A DNA stretch of 64,000 bases from CAYFTL01 sp964346145 (GTDB lineage: Bacteria; Bacillota; Clostridia; Christensenellales; Aristaeellaceae), in contig CAYFTL010000008.1 in assembly GCA_964346145.1 (NCBI GenBank), positions 9,353 through 73,352 of the forward strand, in the 5' to 3' direction. Below are positions 35,254 to 45,187 of the stretch, piece by piece. The translations under genes and the position numbers were made by a program. Below the pieces are notes generated by a model. It was not told the DNA's origin. It did no database searches and saw only the letters and a list, made by a program, of their open reading frames with translations. The number at the start of each line of letters is the position of its first letter. Position 1 is the first letter of the stretch.

Positions 35254-35904
35254 CTATTTGTGCGGTTTGCGTTCTTCCAACGTGATCAGCACATCCTCTT
35301 CGGTCAATACCCTGTCCGGCGATATGGGGATGCTCAGCTTGTCGCCCCGGCGAGCGGCGAGGATCATTAGCCCATGTTTGCGGCGGATATCGGCCTGGCG
35401 AACCGTTTTGCCGATCCATTCTTCCAGCGGGCGCATTTCGGAAATGACGTAGAGTTCCGATTCCTCCAAAATATCCATAATATTGGAGCCCACCAATTGC
35501 CGGGCGATTTTTTCCCCCGTTTCGTGCTCAGGGAGCACCACTTGGTCTGCGCCGATGTTTTTCAAAATTCTCTTCTGTCGCAGGCCTTGCGCTTTCACCA
35601 TAACATATTGGGCGCCTTGTTCCTTTGCGACCATGGTGGCAATCAAGGAAGCCTCAAAATCTTCTCCCATAGCCAGTATGACTACATCGTAATTGCCTAA
35701 CCCCAGCGTTTTCATGGCGCTCTCGTCCGCCATGTCCATCTGGATGGCCTGCGTGGCATATTCCGTGGCTGCGTGCACCTTGGCGGCGTCCCGGTCGCAG
35801 GCTAAAATGTTGACGTCGTGCTGGGCCAGCGTTTGCACGATGCTCATGCCGAACCGGCCCAGGCCAAGGATCGCAAATTGGGTAATTTTCTTTTGTTTTG
35901 CCAT
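35254..35904 (-). CDS. ktrA: Potassium uptake regulatory subunit KtrA/TrkA
   Basis: The protein of about 216 residues has an RCK_N domain with the Rossmann loop 'ILGLGRFGMSIV', 'DMADESAMKTLGLGNYDVVI' and 'VMVKAQGLRQKRILKNIGADQVVLPEHETG'. A C-terminal RCK_C domain follows ('MRPLEEWIGKTVRQADIRRKHGLMILA'), which in relatives binds cyclic di-AMP. It forms the cytoplasmic gating ring of the KtrB channel encoded just upstream. ATG 35904 is chosen because GGAG lies nine bases before it. A DarA-type c-di-AMP receptor is also in the window. Confidence 0.9.
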   Translation of the reverse strand: MAKQKKITQFAILGLGRFGMSIVQTLAQHDVNILACDRDAAKVHAATEYATQAIQMDMADESAMKTLGLGNYDVVILAMGEDFEASLIATMVAKEQGAQYVMVKAQGLRQKRILKNIGADQVVLPEHETGEKIARQLVGSNIMDILEESELYVISEMRPLEEWIGKTVRQADIRRKHGLMILAARRGDKLSIPISPDRVLTEEDVLITLEERKPHK

Positions 35905-35919
35905 AATGCACATCTCCGT

Positions 35920-37313
35920 TTAGCCAATAATAACCCGTTCTTCGGGGTAGGTGGTGCCGTCGCTCTCTCTGTGCAATTTCATGTTCAGGGCCACCACAAC
36001 GGTGACCGGGCCCAACCGGCCCAGGAACATACATAGGATGAGAATCCCTTTGCCCGGCGAGGACAAAAGCGGCGTGATGCCTGTGCTGAGGCCGACCGTT
36101 CCGGCGGCCGAAGAGGTTTCAAACAACAAATCCATAAAGGAGTGAGGGTAACCGGCGCCCTGCTCGGTAAAATACAGCAGGATGGTAGAAACCGTTACCA
36201 CGGTGATCATGGCGCAGGCCACCGTCAATGATTTTTGCAAAAGATCCAGTGGAAGGGTGCGCCCATAGGCTTCAATTTGGCTTCTTCCTTTGAAGACTGA
36301 CAGCATGGAAACCACAATGACGCCCAGTGTGACGGTCTTGATGCCGCCGGCCGTGCCGGAGGGCGAGCCTCCGATGAGCATAAAGATGCAGGACACAAAC
36401 TGGGAAGCCTCGGTCATTCCCCCCTGGTCGATGGTGTTAAACCCTGCGGTTCGCAGCGTGACCGATTGAAACAGGGAGGCGAGCAGCTTTTCCCCAAGGG
36501 GCAATCGGCCAGGGTTTTGGGGTTGGTCCATTCCAGCTGCAAAAAAAGAATTGCGCCGGACAGGAGCAGGGCTGCGGTAACCGTCAGCGCGATTTTGCTG
36601 TGCAGGGTCATGTGGCGCAGCCGCAGGCGGAGCGACCGTTTCTCTTGGTTCTTGGCCAGGGAATACACTTCGGCCAGCACGGTAAAGCCCAGTCCACCCA
36701 GCACGATCAGCCCCATGATGATGGCGTTGATAGGCAGGCTAGCCCGATAGGGTGTCAGGTTGCTGTCGCCGACGATGTCAAACCCGGCATTGCAAAAGGC
36801 CGAAACGCTGTGGAAAATTCCTTTGCCTAGCGCATCGATAAAGGAAGTGCGGTCCGTGAAGAGAAAGGACAGTGTCAGCAGCAGCGCGCCAATGCCTTCG
36901 ATAGCCAGGGTGAACAGAAGAATCCTTCGCACCAGCCGTACCATGCCGCCGGTGTGCGCCTGGTTGAAGGAGGCCTGGATGACCATTCGGTTTTTTAGGG
37001 AGATTTGGCGGCGCAAGACCATCATGCCCACCGTCAACAGGGTCATAAAGCCCAGTGCGCCGCACTGAATCAACGATAAGATCACGATATGGCCAAAGAG
37101 TGTCCAGTGTTCCAGCGTGTTGACCACCACAAGGCCGGTCACGCAGACTGCCGAGGTAGAGGTAAATAGGGCATCCAGAAAGCCGACGCTCTCGCCGGAG
37201 CGGGAGGCAGCGGGTAGGTTCAGCAAAACGGCGCCCGCAAGGATGAGCAGTGCAAAGCTCAATGTGATGGTTTGCGATGGCGTCATTCGTAGTTTGTTGC
37301 GGATTGGTTCCAT
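35920..37313 (-). pseudogene. ktrB: Potassium transporter KtrB/TrkH, split by a 1-base frameshift
   Basis: Two frames form one channel subunit. The 5' frame has 'FTSTSAVCVTGLVVVNTLEHWTLFG' and 'HSVSAFCNAGFDIVG' (pore loops 1 and 2). The 3' frame has 'QSVTLRTAGFNTIDQGG' and 'LFETSSAAGTVGLSTGITPLL' (loops 3 and 4). They meet around 36493-36530, where one extra base converts 'NPKTLADCPLGKSC' into 'NPKTLADLPLGEKLLASLFQ'. The span of 1394 bases is one short of 465 codons. The start ATG 37313 has GAAGG upstream. All four selectivity loops are intact, so the protein would be normal without the lost base. Confidence 0.88.
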
Positions 37314-37397
37314 CAATGTGCCTTCTTTAAATAATATATTTTTGTTGTCTTGCCCTAGACAGGGATGGCGCATTCAAATTGAGAAGCGGGGAGCAAC

Positions 37398-37904
37398 TTA
37401 AATCAAATAGGCGCATACGTCCAGGATTACATTGCCCTCTTCGTCGGGGGTGGTGAAGCGGGGGCAATTGTAGCGCTCAAAAAACCAGCCCTTGTCGGAA
37501 AAGTTCCAGCCTTGCTGCTTGAGCGCCGACATGGCCAAGTCCGAGGCTTCGGTGCTGTAAAGTTCGCCGTTTTTATCGTTGCCGTACAGCCAGCAGACGC
37601 CCAACGGGCCGGCGGGGATGTGGGCAGACTGGAAGATATCGGGTACCTGGGCATCGGGAGCGAAGAGGGCGCCGATCCAGTATTCGAAGGTTCCGCTTTC
37701 GTTGATGCGCATGGCGCCCACCAAATCTTCGCTGATGCCGTCGACATGTTTTATCTGGGTCAAAACATCGTTCCAATTCTCGCGAAAGTGCAGTTCCCAA
37801 TAGGAGGCAAACGAGCCGGAGGGATCCCGGTCTTGGTCGGTGTAGCGCTTGCCGATCAGCTTTAGTGCGGGGTATTCTTCTTTGTAAACCTTGATAACCT
37901 TCAT
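37398..37904 (-). CDS. GyrI/AraC-type effector-binding domain protein
   Basis: The 168-residue protein ('MKVIKVYKEEYPALKLIGKRYT...') has the BmrR/AraC effector-binding fold. It shows 'YWELHFRENWNDVLTQI', 'GAMRINESGTFEYWIGALFAPDAQVPDIFQSAHIPAG' and the terminal 'DEEGNVILDVCAYLI' strand with the family's acidic ligand position. It binds small molecules and lacks a DNA-binding domain. ATG 37904 has GGAGG nine bases upstream. Its start is 11 bases after the stop of the small acidic-protein gene and it is probably co-transcribed with that and pepF. Confidence 0.75.
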   Translation of the reverse strand: MKVIKVYKEEYPALKLIGKRYTDQDRDPSGSFASYWELHFRENWNDVLTQIKHVDGISEDLVGAMRINESGTFEYWIGALFAPDAQVPDIFQSAHIPAGPLGVCWLYGNDKNGELYSTEASDLAMSALKQQGWNFSDKGWFFERYNCPRFTTPDEEGNVILDVCAYLI

Positions 37905-37915
37905 AATTAACCCTC

Positions 37916-38257
37916 CTATTCCCATTCCACCAGGCCGCATGCCTCCAGATATTGTTGCTGTGCGGCCATGTATTCGTCCACAAAGTCGGCCAACAAAGGT
38001 TCGTTTTGGGAGGCTATATCAAGTAGGGCGCACAAGGATTCGAAGATGTGTTCGAAGGCGTCTTCGTCGTCGTAGTAGCTGTCGCCCATGTAGCCCTGCT
38101 CGTCCACCACGCCTGCGCTTTGCATGTATGCGAGATCTAAATCCATGGCGGCGCTCACCAGGTTGCTTATGTCGGCGTCCAGCGCAGCGTAGCGCGCCGG
38201 ATTTTTTATGCGCCCGAGTATAAAATTGAGCGCGCGCAGGGGATTGTATTCGCTCAT
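37916..38257 (-). CDS. Small acidic protein, unrecognised
   Basis: The 113-residue protein is helical and strongly acidic ('DDEDAFEHIFESLCALLDIASQNEPLLADFVDEYM'), with no membrane segment or known motif. Its start overlaps the pepF stop by 4 bases (ATGA), so it is translationally coupled to pepF, and it is followed closely by the effector-binding gene. The operon position is the strongest evidence that it is real. The function is unknown. Confidence 0.65.
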   Translation of the reverse strand: MSEYNPLRALNFILGRIKNPARYAALDADISNLVSAAMDLDLAYMQSAGVVDEQGYMGDSYYDDEDAFEHIFESLCALLDIASQNEPLLADFVDEYMAAQQQYLEACGLVEWE

Positions 38258-40032
38258 TGTGCCACGCTTTCAAAGCGGCTGAGCAGGTTGGCAAACTCCT
38301 TGAGCGCCTGGCGCACCGGCTCGGGGGAGGACATGTCCACCCCGGCCAGCTTCAACGCCTCGATGGGCGGTAGGCTGCTGCCCGCTTTCAAAAATTGTTT
38401 GTATTGCTCCACTGCGCCGGCGCCTTCATTGCGGATTTTGGCGGCCAACGCCATGGCGGCCGAGAATCCGGTGGCGTATTGGTATACGTAGAAAGCACGG
38501 TAGAAGTGGGGAATTTCCATCCATTCGTAGCGCATCAGCTCGGGCTGGCCGATGGGCGCGTAGTAGTCCCGGTTCAGCTGATCGTACACTGCGTTTAAGC
38601 TTTCGCCGGTTAGCGCCTGGCCCTGTTCGGCCATTTCGTGGCTCTTTTGCTCAAACTCTGCAAACATAGTTTGGCGAAACACCGTGGTGCGGAAGGATTC
38701 CAGCAGATTGTACAGCAGATACTGCTGGGCGGCGGGTTCACTGTAGCGCTCCAGCAGTTCCAGCATCACCAGCACCTCGTTGACCGTGGAGGCCACTTCG
38801 GCCACGAACAGCGAGTAGTCGGCAGTGGGGTAGGGCTGGGCGGCGTTGCTGTAAAAGCTGTGCATGGCATGGCCCATTTCGTGGGCCACGGTGAGCAGGC
38901 CGTCCAGGTTGTCGTTGTAGTTGAGCAGCACAAAGGGGTGGCAGCCGTAAACGCCCCAAGAGTATGCGCCCGAAGACTTGCCCTTAGTTTCGTATACGTC
39001 GATCCAGCGTCCGGCTTTGGCTTCGCGCAACTGGGCCTGATACTCGCTCCCCAGCGGCTTTAAGCAGTCCACCACCAGGTCGTACGCCTGGTCGAAGGGC
39101 AGGTTGATTTCGAACTCCTTGACCGCCGGCAGGTAGATATCGTACATTTGGGGGTCGTCTATGCCGTTGAGTTTGGCACACAGCAATACATAACGGTGCA
39201 GATCGGGCAGGCTGTCGCGCACGGCGCTCACCAGGTTGTGATATACCTGGGTGGGAATGGCGTCGGGGAACAGCGTGCTGTCCATGGCCGATGTGTGCTT
39301 GGCCGCCTGGGCGTAGAACAGATCGCCCTTGACCGAACCGCTGTAAATGGCGGGGATTGTATTTTCAAAGGTTTTGTAGGTGCCGTGCATGGATTCGAAG
39401 GCGCGCCGGCGGACGTTTCGATCGCGGTTCATGCGGTAGGTGCTGTAGTTGCCGTGGGTCACGGGCACCATGTTGCCGTGCTCGTCCTCGATTTGGGGAA
39501 AGGACATATCGGCATCGGTGAGCATATCGAACACGGTGGAGGCGGTGGCCCCCATTTCACCGGTCATGGCCACCAGCCGCTCGCCCTCAGCCGACAGGGT
39601 GTGGGGGCGCTGGCGCTTGACCTCCTGCAAATCTACCCGGTAGATGTGCAGCTCGTCGCTTTCGATGTAGCTGTCCAGCACACTCTCGTCCAAAGTCAGC
39701 AGTTCGGGCACTACGTAGGCCGAGGCGGTGCTCAGCTTGACCAGCAGGCCCTGGGCCTGGTCGGTCAGCGCCTGATATTGAGTGGCTGCGTTGTCCTCAT
39801 CCCGGCGCATGCGGGAATAGGCGTACAGCTGCTCGCCGGTTTGGCGCGCACCGTACAAGAGGTCAAAGCAGGCTTTGAGCTGGCTTAGCTGTCCCAGTTT
39901 GCCTTCAAACTGGGCAATTTGTTGGGTCTGCTCAGCCATCTGGGCCGCCCTTTGCTGCCAGCTGTCTTGGTTTTCGATTAAATCTTCCAGCTTCCATTTG
40001 TATTGAATGTCGATTTCCGATCGGGTTTTCAT
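38254..40032 (-). CDS. pepF: Oligoendopeptidase F
   Basis: The 592-residue M3 metallopeptidase has 'VAHEMGHAMHSFYSNAAQPYPTADYSLFVAEVASTVNE', with the HExxH zinc motif and the third ligand Glu near residue 410. It also has the PepF N-terminal helical domain ('MKTRSEIDIQYKWKLEDLIEN'). It cleaves peptides of about 7-17 residues in the cytoplasm. ATG 40032 is preferred: GGAGG lies eight bases upstream, while the earlier in-frame TTG overlaps that site. It heads a three-gene run with the small acidic protein and the effector-binding protein. Confidence 0.95.
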   Translation of the reverse strand: MKTRSEIDIQYKWKLEDLIENQDSWQQRAAQMAEQTQQIAQFEGKLGQLSQLKACFDLLYGARQTGEQLYAYSRMRRDEDNAATQYQALTDQAQGLLVKLSTASAYVVPELLTLDESVLDSYIESDELHIYRVDLQEVKRQRPHTLSAEGERLVAMTGEMGATASTVFDMLTDADMSFPQIEDEHGNMVPVTHGNYSTYRMNRDRNVRRRAFESMHGTYKTFENTIPAIYSGSVKGDLFYAQAAKHTSAMDSTLFPDAIPTQVYHNLVSAVRDSLPDLHRYVLLCAKLNGIDDPQMYDIYLPAVKEFEINLPFDQAYDLVVDCLKPLGSEYQAQLREAKAGRWIDVYETKGKSSGAYSWGVYGCHPFVLLNYNDNLDGLLTVAHEMGHAMHSFYSNAAQPYPTADYSLFVAEVASTVNEVLVMLELLERYSEPAAQQYLLYNLLESFRTTVFRQTMFAEFEQKSHEMAEQGQALTGESLNAVYDQLNRDYYAPIGQPELMRYEWMEIPHFYRAFYVYQYATGFSAAMALAAKIRNEGAGAVEQYKQFLKAGSSLPPIEALKLAGVDMSSPEPVRQALKEFANLLSRFESVAQ

Positions 40033-40188
40033 ATAATTTTCCTCCAACGGTTGTATAGGGTGTGCGCGGCAAAAGCTTTGCCGCGTTTCCTTCGTTTTGT
40101 ATAGTATAGCGGTGCGCCGAAATTATGTAAAGCGGATTTAAAAAGGGCTAAAGGGGCGCCGGCCGCCAGGTTAAAAGGGGGACATGCG

Positions 40189-41556
40189 CTATGTATTTCG
40201 GGGCAAGCTACGCAGTTTTTTCTGCCAGCCGCCGCTATAGAACCGAATCAGCGAAGGCAGCAGGCCGATGACCCAGCCGATGGGCGCGGCGAACCAAGTG
40301 CCGCGGTGGCCAAACAGACGGGCGAAGGCGATGGACAGCCCCACCTTCAGCACCAGTTCGCTCAAACCCGAAGACAAGGGCACCAACACTTCACCCATGC
40401 CCCGCAGCGCGCCGTTGAAGGTCCAAATAAGGCCCAGGAAGGCAAAGAAACAGGCGTACACCTTGAGCCCATAGCTTGCCATGGGCAATACGGCGACGAA
40501 GTTTGGATCGTCCGGCGGCACAAACAGCTGCAGCAACGGCTGCCCAAACAGCCACACCGCTGCCGAAGAGACAAGGCTTAAGCCCATGACCAGCAGGCTG
40601 ATTTGGTTGACACCCTGGCGGATCCTGCCCACATCCCTGGCGCCGGCGTTTTGGCCGGTGTACACCGAAAAGGAATGGGCAATGGAGGAAAAGGACAGCG
40701 AAGCCAGATTGTTGATGCGGGTAACGGTGGAAAAGGCAGCCACCATTTCGGTGTTGAAGGCGTTGATGACCCGGGTGACCACCATATCGCCCACCGCCAA
40801 GAGCATCGACTGCAGGCTGATGGGCAGGCCGATTTTGAGTATTTCCCGAAAGGATTGGGCGTCGGGGCGCATGTCCCGTCGGGTTAAGCGGAATATGGGC
40901 ATAGCCTTTACGGTGTAGATTACGCAGGCGGCTGCGGCGATCCACTGGGAGACGACGGTGGCGACGGCTACCCCCATGACGCCTAGGCCAAAAGCCAACA
41001 CAAAGACCAGATCCAGGATTACGTTCAGCACGCAGGTGAGAATCAAAAACAAAAGCGGAATCTTGCTGTTGCCCACTGAGCGTAGCACGGCCGCTGCCGC
41101 GTTGTAGACCAGCAGGCCCAAACAGCCGCCGATGCAGATTTGCAGATAAAGCGTGGCATCGGCGATGATATCGGCCGGTGCATCCAACAGTTGCATGATG
41201 AAGGCCGAGCCGAATATGCCCACCAAGGACAGCACAAGCGCTGCAGCCAGCGTTACATAAATGGCGGCCGCAAGGATCCGGCGGATCTTTTGTTCGTCCC
41301 CTGAACCGAAGCTTTGGGATAGCAATATGGAAAAGGAACTGGTCAACCCCGAGGCCAGTGCCAACAGAAAAAATGTGCTGGAGCCGGTGGTGCCTATGGC
41401 GGCCAGCGCCGAAGAGCCCACACAGTTGCCCACCACGATGGAATCGGTGATGTTGTAAATCTGCTGAAAAATGCTGCCCACCATAACCGGCAGGCAAAAG
41501 CGGATCATCAGGTGGATGGGCGAACCGCTGGTCATGTTGATGGTTTTGCTGCTCAA
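40189..41556 (-). CDS. MATE family efflux transporter
   Basis: The 455-residue protein has twelve membrane helices in two similar halves. MATE/NorM-like markers are 'GSPIHLMIRFCLPVMVGSIFQQIYNITDSIVVGNCVGSSALAAIG' at the start, 'SFGSGDEQKIRRILAAAI', 'AAAAVLRSVGNSKIPL' and, in the second half, 'SFSVYTGQNAGARDVGRIRQG'. It exports cationic drugs or metabolites by sodium or proton antiport. Its start lies 180 bases from the methyltransferase stop. No regulator gene is adjacent. Confidence 0.93.
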   Translation of the reverse strand: MSSKTINMTSGSPIHLMIRFCLPVMVGSIFQQIYNITDSIVVGNCVGSSALAAIGTTGSSTFFLLALASGLTSSFSILLSQSFGSGDEQKIRRILAAAIYVTLAAALVLSLVGIFGSAFIMQLLDAPADIIADATLYLQICIGGCLGLLVYNAAAAVLRSVGNSKIPLLFLILTCVLNVILDLVFVLAFGLGVMGVAVATVVSQWIAAAACVIYTVKAMPIFRLTRRDMRPDAQSFREILKIGLPISLQSMLLAVGDMVVTRVINAFNTEMVAAFSTVTRINNLASLSFSSIAHSFSVYTGQNAGARDVGRIRQGVNQISLLVMGLSLVSSAAVWLFGQPLLQLFVPPDDPNFVAVLPMASYGLKVYACFFAFLGLIWTFNGALRGMGEVLVPLSSGLSELVLKVGLSIAFARLFGHRGTWFAAPIGWVIGLLPSLIRFYSGGWQKKLRSLPRNT

Positions 41557-41736
41557 AACGTGCGGCCTCCTTTGTGTGGCGCAAGGCGTTTGCCGAAGAA
41601 TGTTTGCCGTGTGCCGGGGAAATATTGTCTGAATAAAACGGTGGGAAAGCCTTTGGTGACAAAGGCGGACTACCTTCTTTTGCCTTCGCCAGGCGGGGAG
41701 AGCAGCCCGGTGTTAAAAAATGGTGCGGTTTTATTG

Positions 41737-42510
41737 CTAGGCTTTGTTGCCGTAGGAGACCACTAACGCTCGGGCGCTCACCGATGGCGCCGGCGGGCCG
41801 TCATATTCCAGCCCGCGGGTGTCACAAAATTGGCGCAGCTGCTCCGGATAACCATCGGGGTAGAGGTTGGGGCTTAGGTATTCCACACAATCGTTGAGGC
41901 GTACCCCGATATTTTCTAGGCCCAATTCTTCCATATAAACCGGAATTTTAATGCCCAGTCGGTAGTCCCGCCCACCGGCGCTCAACTCCTGTTGCCAGCG
42001 TTGCCTAAGGAAAGCGTCCCGGTTATCGGGATTGTATGTGGGGCTGTGGATATAATTCCCGGCCTCCTCCAGCTGGCGGTCCACCTCAATGCATACGATG
42101 AGGCCACCGGGTTTTACCGAAGCCACCATTTTGGCGAGGATGCCTTTGGGGTTGGGCGTGTGGCGCAACACCGCTTGGCAAATGGCCAGATCGTGCTGCC
42201 CACTAGGCACATATGCATTCAAATCGGTTTGAATAAAATCGGCCGGAAAGAGAGCGTCTTTGAACAGGCGGCGAGCCTCGGCAAGCAGATTTGGTGCAAT
42301 GTCCAGCCCCGTGTATGTGCTGTTGGGTGGCAGCAACGGCATCAATTTGGTGCCCAAAAACCCGTAGCCGCAGCCGAAATCGATTACCCGCATCGGTGCG
42401 TTTAGCTGCCAGACCCGCTCTACCAAAAATGCAAAATAGTCGTCATTCCACAACCGGTTGCGGGTGGTTTGCAGAAATTCAATTTTGCCGTTCCAAAATT
42501 CGGGCTGCAT
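41737..42510 (-). CDS. Class I SAM-dependent methyltransferase
   Basis: The 257-residue protein has motif I 'VIDFGCGYGFLGTKLMPLLP' near residue 41, the acidic loop 'YTGLDIAPNLLAEAR', 'DFIQTDLNAYV', and motif IV 'HDLAICQAVLRHTPNPKGILAKMVASVKPGGLIVCIE'. The C-terminal third ('YMEELGLENIGVRLNDCVEYLSP') resembles ubiquinone/menaquinone- or small-molecule-type methyltransferases, but the substrate is unknown. ATG 42510 is chosen because GGAGG lies seven bases upstream; the longer frame adds 19 poorly supported residues. Confidence 0.85.
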   Translation of the reverse strand: MQPEFWNGKIEFLQTTRNRLWNDDYFAFLVERVWQLNAPMRVIDFGCGYGFLGTKLMPLLPPNSTYTGLDIAPNLLAEARRLFKDALFPADFIQTDLNAYVPSGQHDLAICQAVLRHTPNPKGILAKMVASVKPGGLIVCIEVDRQLEEAGNYIHSPTYNPDNRDAFLRQRWQQELSAGGRDYRLGIKIPVYMEELGLENIGVRLNDCVEYLSPNLYPDGYPEQLRQFCDTRGLEYDGPPAPSVSARALVVSYGNKA

Positions 42511-42943
42511 AGCTTTTCCTCCAAATTCGTGCGCAAACATCGTTTGATTACTTATACAAGGAACCATTCAGTCGACGGTGGCAGTGGTGTCGGTATTCGG
42601 GAAGTTATTTAGAAAATTACAGGGCACATTTTTATCGTAAAAATTGGGGAAATATGTTTCTGTTAAGCGGAAAGTGATTATATTTTATGTATCATGGCAA
42701 TGCAATATTCGACTTTGTGGTTGAAAGGCTAGACCGAATCCCGAATTATTGGGTGCGCATTGTCCTGATTATAGTACTGTGGCAGCGGAAAGTAAACGGG
42801 CGGTGCCAATGCCGACAAAAAACAGATCGAAGGGAACCGCCGGATTTTGATCCGCGTCTACATGAATGTATCAAGCTGCGAAAGCAGCACAGGAGGAAAA
42901 GAGAAATTCAATATTCTTATTTTAAGAAAGGAAATGAAAAGGT
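42511..42943. other. Intergenic region upstream of the secreted protein gene
   Basis: About 430 bases hold promoter-like AT-rich sequence (around 42670-42690) and the ribosome site AAGGAAATG before 42944. A short frame at 42687-42947 has the composition of non-coding DNA. I see no RNA motif. Confidence 0.4.
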
Positions 42944-43815
42944 ATGAAGAAACTATTAGGAATTGCCCTTTGCTTTGCACTGTTGTTGGGCGTCCTTCCG
43001 GGTGTAGCCGAAGAACAGAATAATATTTTGCAGGGAACGATAACCGAACTGAGCGCCGAGGGACTGACGATGGAAGATCATCAGCTGGGCGCGGTGGCCG
43101 TACACATTGGCGAAGAGACCCAGATTGAAACCGAAGAAAAGCCTCTGGAAGCCGGCCAATACGTGTTTGTGGAGTACGACGGCGCGATGACCAAATCCAT
43201 TCCGCCCCAGGTTACCGCCCGGGCCATCCGGATGTTTGCGCTCAGCGGCGAAGTGCAGCAAGTTGAGGAAGGCAAGTTTTTGTTGATGCGCCACCAAACC
43301 GAGGAAATGATTTGGGTAATGGTGCCTGAAGGGACCAAGGTTTTTGCCGGAGATATCGTGGTGGCCTACTACGACGGCAAGATGACCAAATCCAGCCCGG
43401 CCCAGATCAGTGCACTGCACGTTGTGCCCACGACGGTAACCGGCGAAGTCAAGTCGGTGAGCGATGAGAGCATCACCCTGGCGGGCGAGGACGGCAGCGA
43501 ATACATTGTCAATCTATTTGAGAAGACCGTCAAGGAAGTCGAGCCCGCGGTGGGCGATCGGGTGACGGTGCACTACACTGGAGCCGTGGCCATGTCCATG
43601 CCGCCCCAGATTTCGGCCATCGCAGTGGTGGAAGCCAGCGAACAAGGGGTTGAACCCTTGATTTTCCCCGCGGCAGACCAAACCGAGGCCGCTGCGGTAG
43701 AAGAGGATGAACAGCCGGCCGTGCTGCCCACCGAGGAAGAAGCCGCTGCCCCGGCAGAAAATACCGAAGCGGCTGAGCAACAGGTGGTGGAAGAATCCCA
43801 AGCAGGCGAGGAAGT
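42944..43815 (+). CDS. Secreted triple-repeat protein (3' end lost in gap)
   Basis: The visible 290 residues start with a signal peptide ('MKKLLGIALCFALLLGVLPGVAEE'). Three homologous units of about 75 residues follow, each ending in a variant of 'YDGAMTKSIPPQVTA' (near 86, 160 and 235 in the protein). An acidic Ala/Glu-rich tail runs into the run of N at 43816. Each unit reads like a small beta-barrel ('GEVKSVSDESITLAGEDGSEYIVNL'). The repeats are visible; the function is not known. The C-terminus, perhaps an anchor, is in the assembly gap. Confidence 0.7.
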
Positions 43816-43915
43816 NNNNNNNNNNNNNNNNNNNNNNNNNNNNNNNNNNNNNNNNNNNNNNNNNNNNNNNNNNNNNNNNNNNNNNNNNNNNNNNNNNNNN
43901 NNNNNNNNNNNNNNN
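43816..43915. other. Assembly gap (100 N)
   Basis: Exactly 100 N, the conventional filler for a gap of unknown size. It cuts the C-termini of two convergent genes, the secreted repeat protein and the AraC-type regulator, so the missing stretch is likely larger than 100 bases. Confidence 0.99.
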
Positions 43916-44152
43916 TTTCAGTGCAATATCCACCACTTTTATATCGGTGGCTTGCAGCTCATACGCGGCCAGGGTTAACCTTCTGCGCCGGATATATTCC
44001 GATAAGGATACGCCGGTAATGAATGGGAACATTCGCTGAAAATGGTATTTTGAGCAGCATGCCAAGCGGGCAATGCGGTCGTAGGATATTTTTTCGGTCA
44101 AACTTGCTTCGATATAGTCCAGCGCGCTGTTCATCTTGTCAAGCCAATCCAT
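43916..44152 (-). CDS. AraC-family transcriptional regulator (partial, cut by gap)
   Basis: Only 79 residues are present. They form most of an AraC/XylS double helix-turn-helix: 'ISYDRIARLACCSKYHFQRMFPFITGVSLSEYIRRRRLTLAAYEL'. The HTH is N-terminal, so the protein would be of the Rob/SoxS type with a C-terminal effector-binding domain, which the gap hides. GGGAGGG lies six bases before ATG 44152. The target is unknown. Confidence 0.85.
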
Positions 44153-44304
44153 CGCTTTCCCTCCCTTCGAAAACATCATATCGCAAATCTTAATCGGATG
44201 CCTTGCATTTTGTGCACCATATTGTCAGTAGGGGTTGACGTATCCAACTTTTGTATGGGCGGATTGACAGGTTTTGCTACGCCCATGATACCAAAATCAA
44301 ACGC

Positions 44305-44336
44305 AAAAGGCCATGCGCGAAAGCGCACAGCCTTTT
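44305..44336 (-). terminator. Terminator downstream of the DsbA-like gene
   Basis: AAAAGGCCATGCGC pairs imperfectly with GCGCACAGCCTTTT around an AAAGC-type loop. On the minus strand a T-rich stretch follows. It lies about 65 bases after the stop at 44400. Confidence 0.65.
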
Positions 44337-44399
44337 GTATTTCTTTAGAGGGGGTCTAATCTTTTTTTAAGCGGACAACAGTGCACCTAACGGGCAAGG

Positions 44400-45020
44400 C
44401 TAGTCGGCCATGAACTCGCCGAATTCTTCAAAACTGCCCGTGCCCTGCAGCAAGATGCCTTCGGGCTCTTGATAGAAGGTGGGCACACTGTGCACTCCGC
44501 GCTGCGCTGCCAGGGCGATGTCTTCGTCCACCAAGCGCTCCATTTCCTCTTCCCGGGCGTGGAAGTCTTTTTCGTCAAGACCCAGCTCCTTGAGCACGCC
44601 GTCGATGTAAGCAAAATCGTAAAAATCTTTGCCCTGCTCGAAATGGCCCGACATCACCCGCCGGAAGTACTCGGTGTGCTTGCCGTGCAATGCGGCATAC
44701 TGGTAGCCCATATGGGCGTGGCGCGAGTTTCTGGAGATGATGGAGTCCACATCGTAGTGGAGCCCCAAAGCAGCGGCGGCGCGGCCGATTCCGTTGTTGA
44801 AAAAGTTGCGGTACTCTTCCACCGTGGCCATGCCTGACGCTTTAAAGCGGTTCATCAAGTAGTTGGGGCTTTGGTTGTCGTCGTTGGGTTGCAGCTGAAA
44901 ACTGCGGAAGCGGACCTTGTCCATAGGTGCGTTGTTCTTTTCTAAAAACTGAATCATTCTTTCCCCACCCATGTAGGAAAAGGGGCACGCAAAGTCGATG
45001 TGTATTTCGATATTTCTCAT
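44400..45020 (-). CDS. DsbA family oxidoreductase (FrnE-like)
   Basis: The 206-residue protein has a thioredoxin fold with a helical insertion: 'MRNIEIHIDFACPFSYMGGERMIQFL', then 'VRFRSFQLQPN' and the cis-Pro loop 'GVHSVPTFYQ'. The active-site motif is CPFS rather than CxxC, as in 2-hydroxychromene-2-carboxylate isomerase/FrnE relatives, so a simple disulfide exchange role is doubtful. No signal peptide is present. ATG 45020 is chosen because AAGGAG is ten bases upstream; earlier starts lack one. Confidence 0.85.
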   Translation of the reverse strand: MRNIEIHIDFACPFSYMGGERMIQFLEKNNAPMDKVRFRSFQLQPNDDNQSPNYLMNRFKASGMATVEEYRNFFNNGIGRAAAALGLHYDVDSIISRNSRHAHMGYQYAALHGKHTEYFRRVMSGHFEQGKDFYDFAYIDGVLKELGLDEKDFHAREEEMERLVDEDIALAAQRGVHSVPTFYQEPEGILLQGTGSFEEFGEFMAD

Positions 45021-45187
45021 AACGCAAACGCTCCTTATCAAGTCGTTTTTAAGATCCAAAGCCGATGTGGATTAATTACCCTGAAAGGTCACGCCGCAAT
45101 CACCGCAGGCGGCAAGGAGCAAAAACCGATGCCTGTAAGCGCGCGGCGAAGGCATCGGTCTATAAAAATGGGATAGGGAGGGAAACA

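Noticed and set aside
42687..42947. 86-residue frame before the secreted protein
   Set aside because: Composition resembles non-coding DNA, and its end overlaps the real gene's ribosome site.
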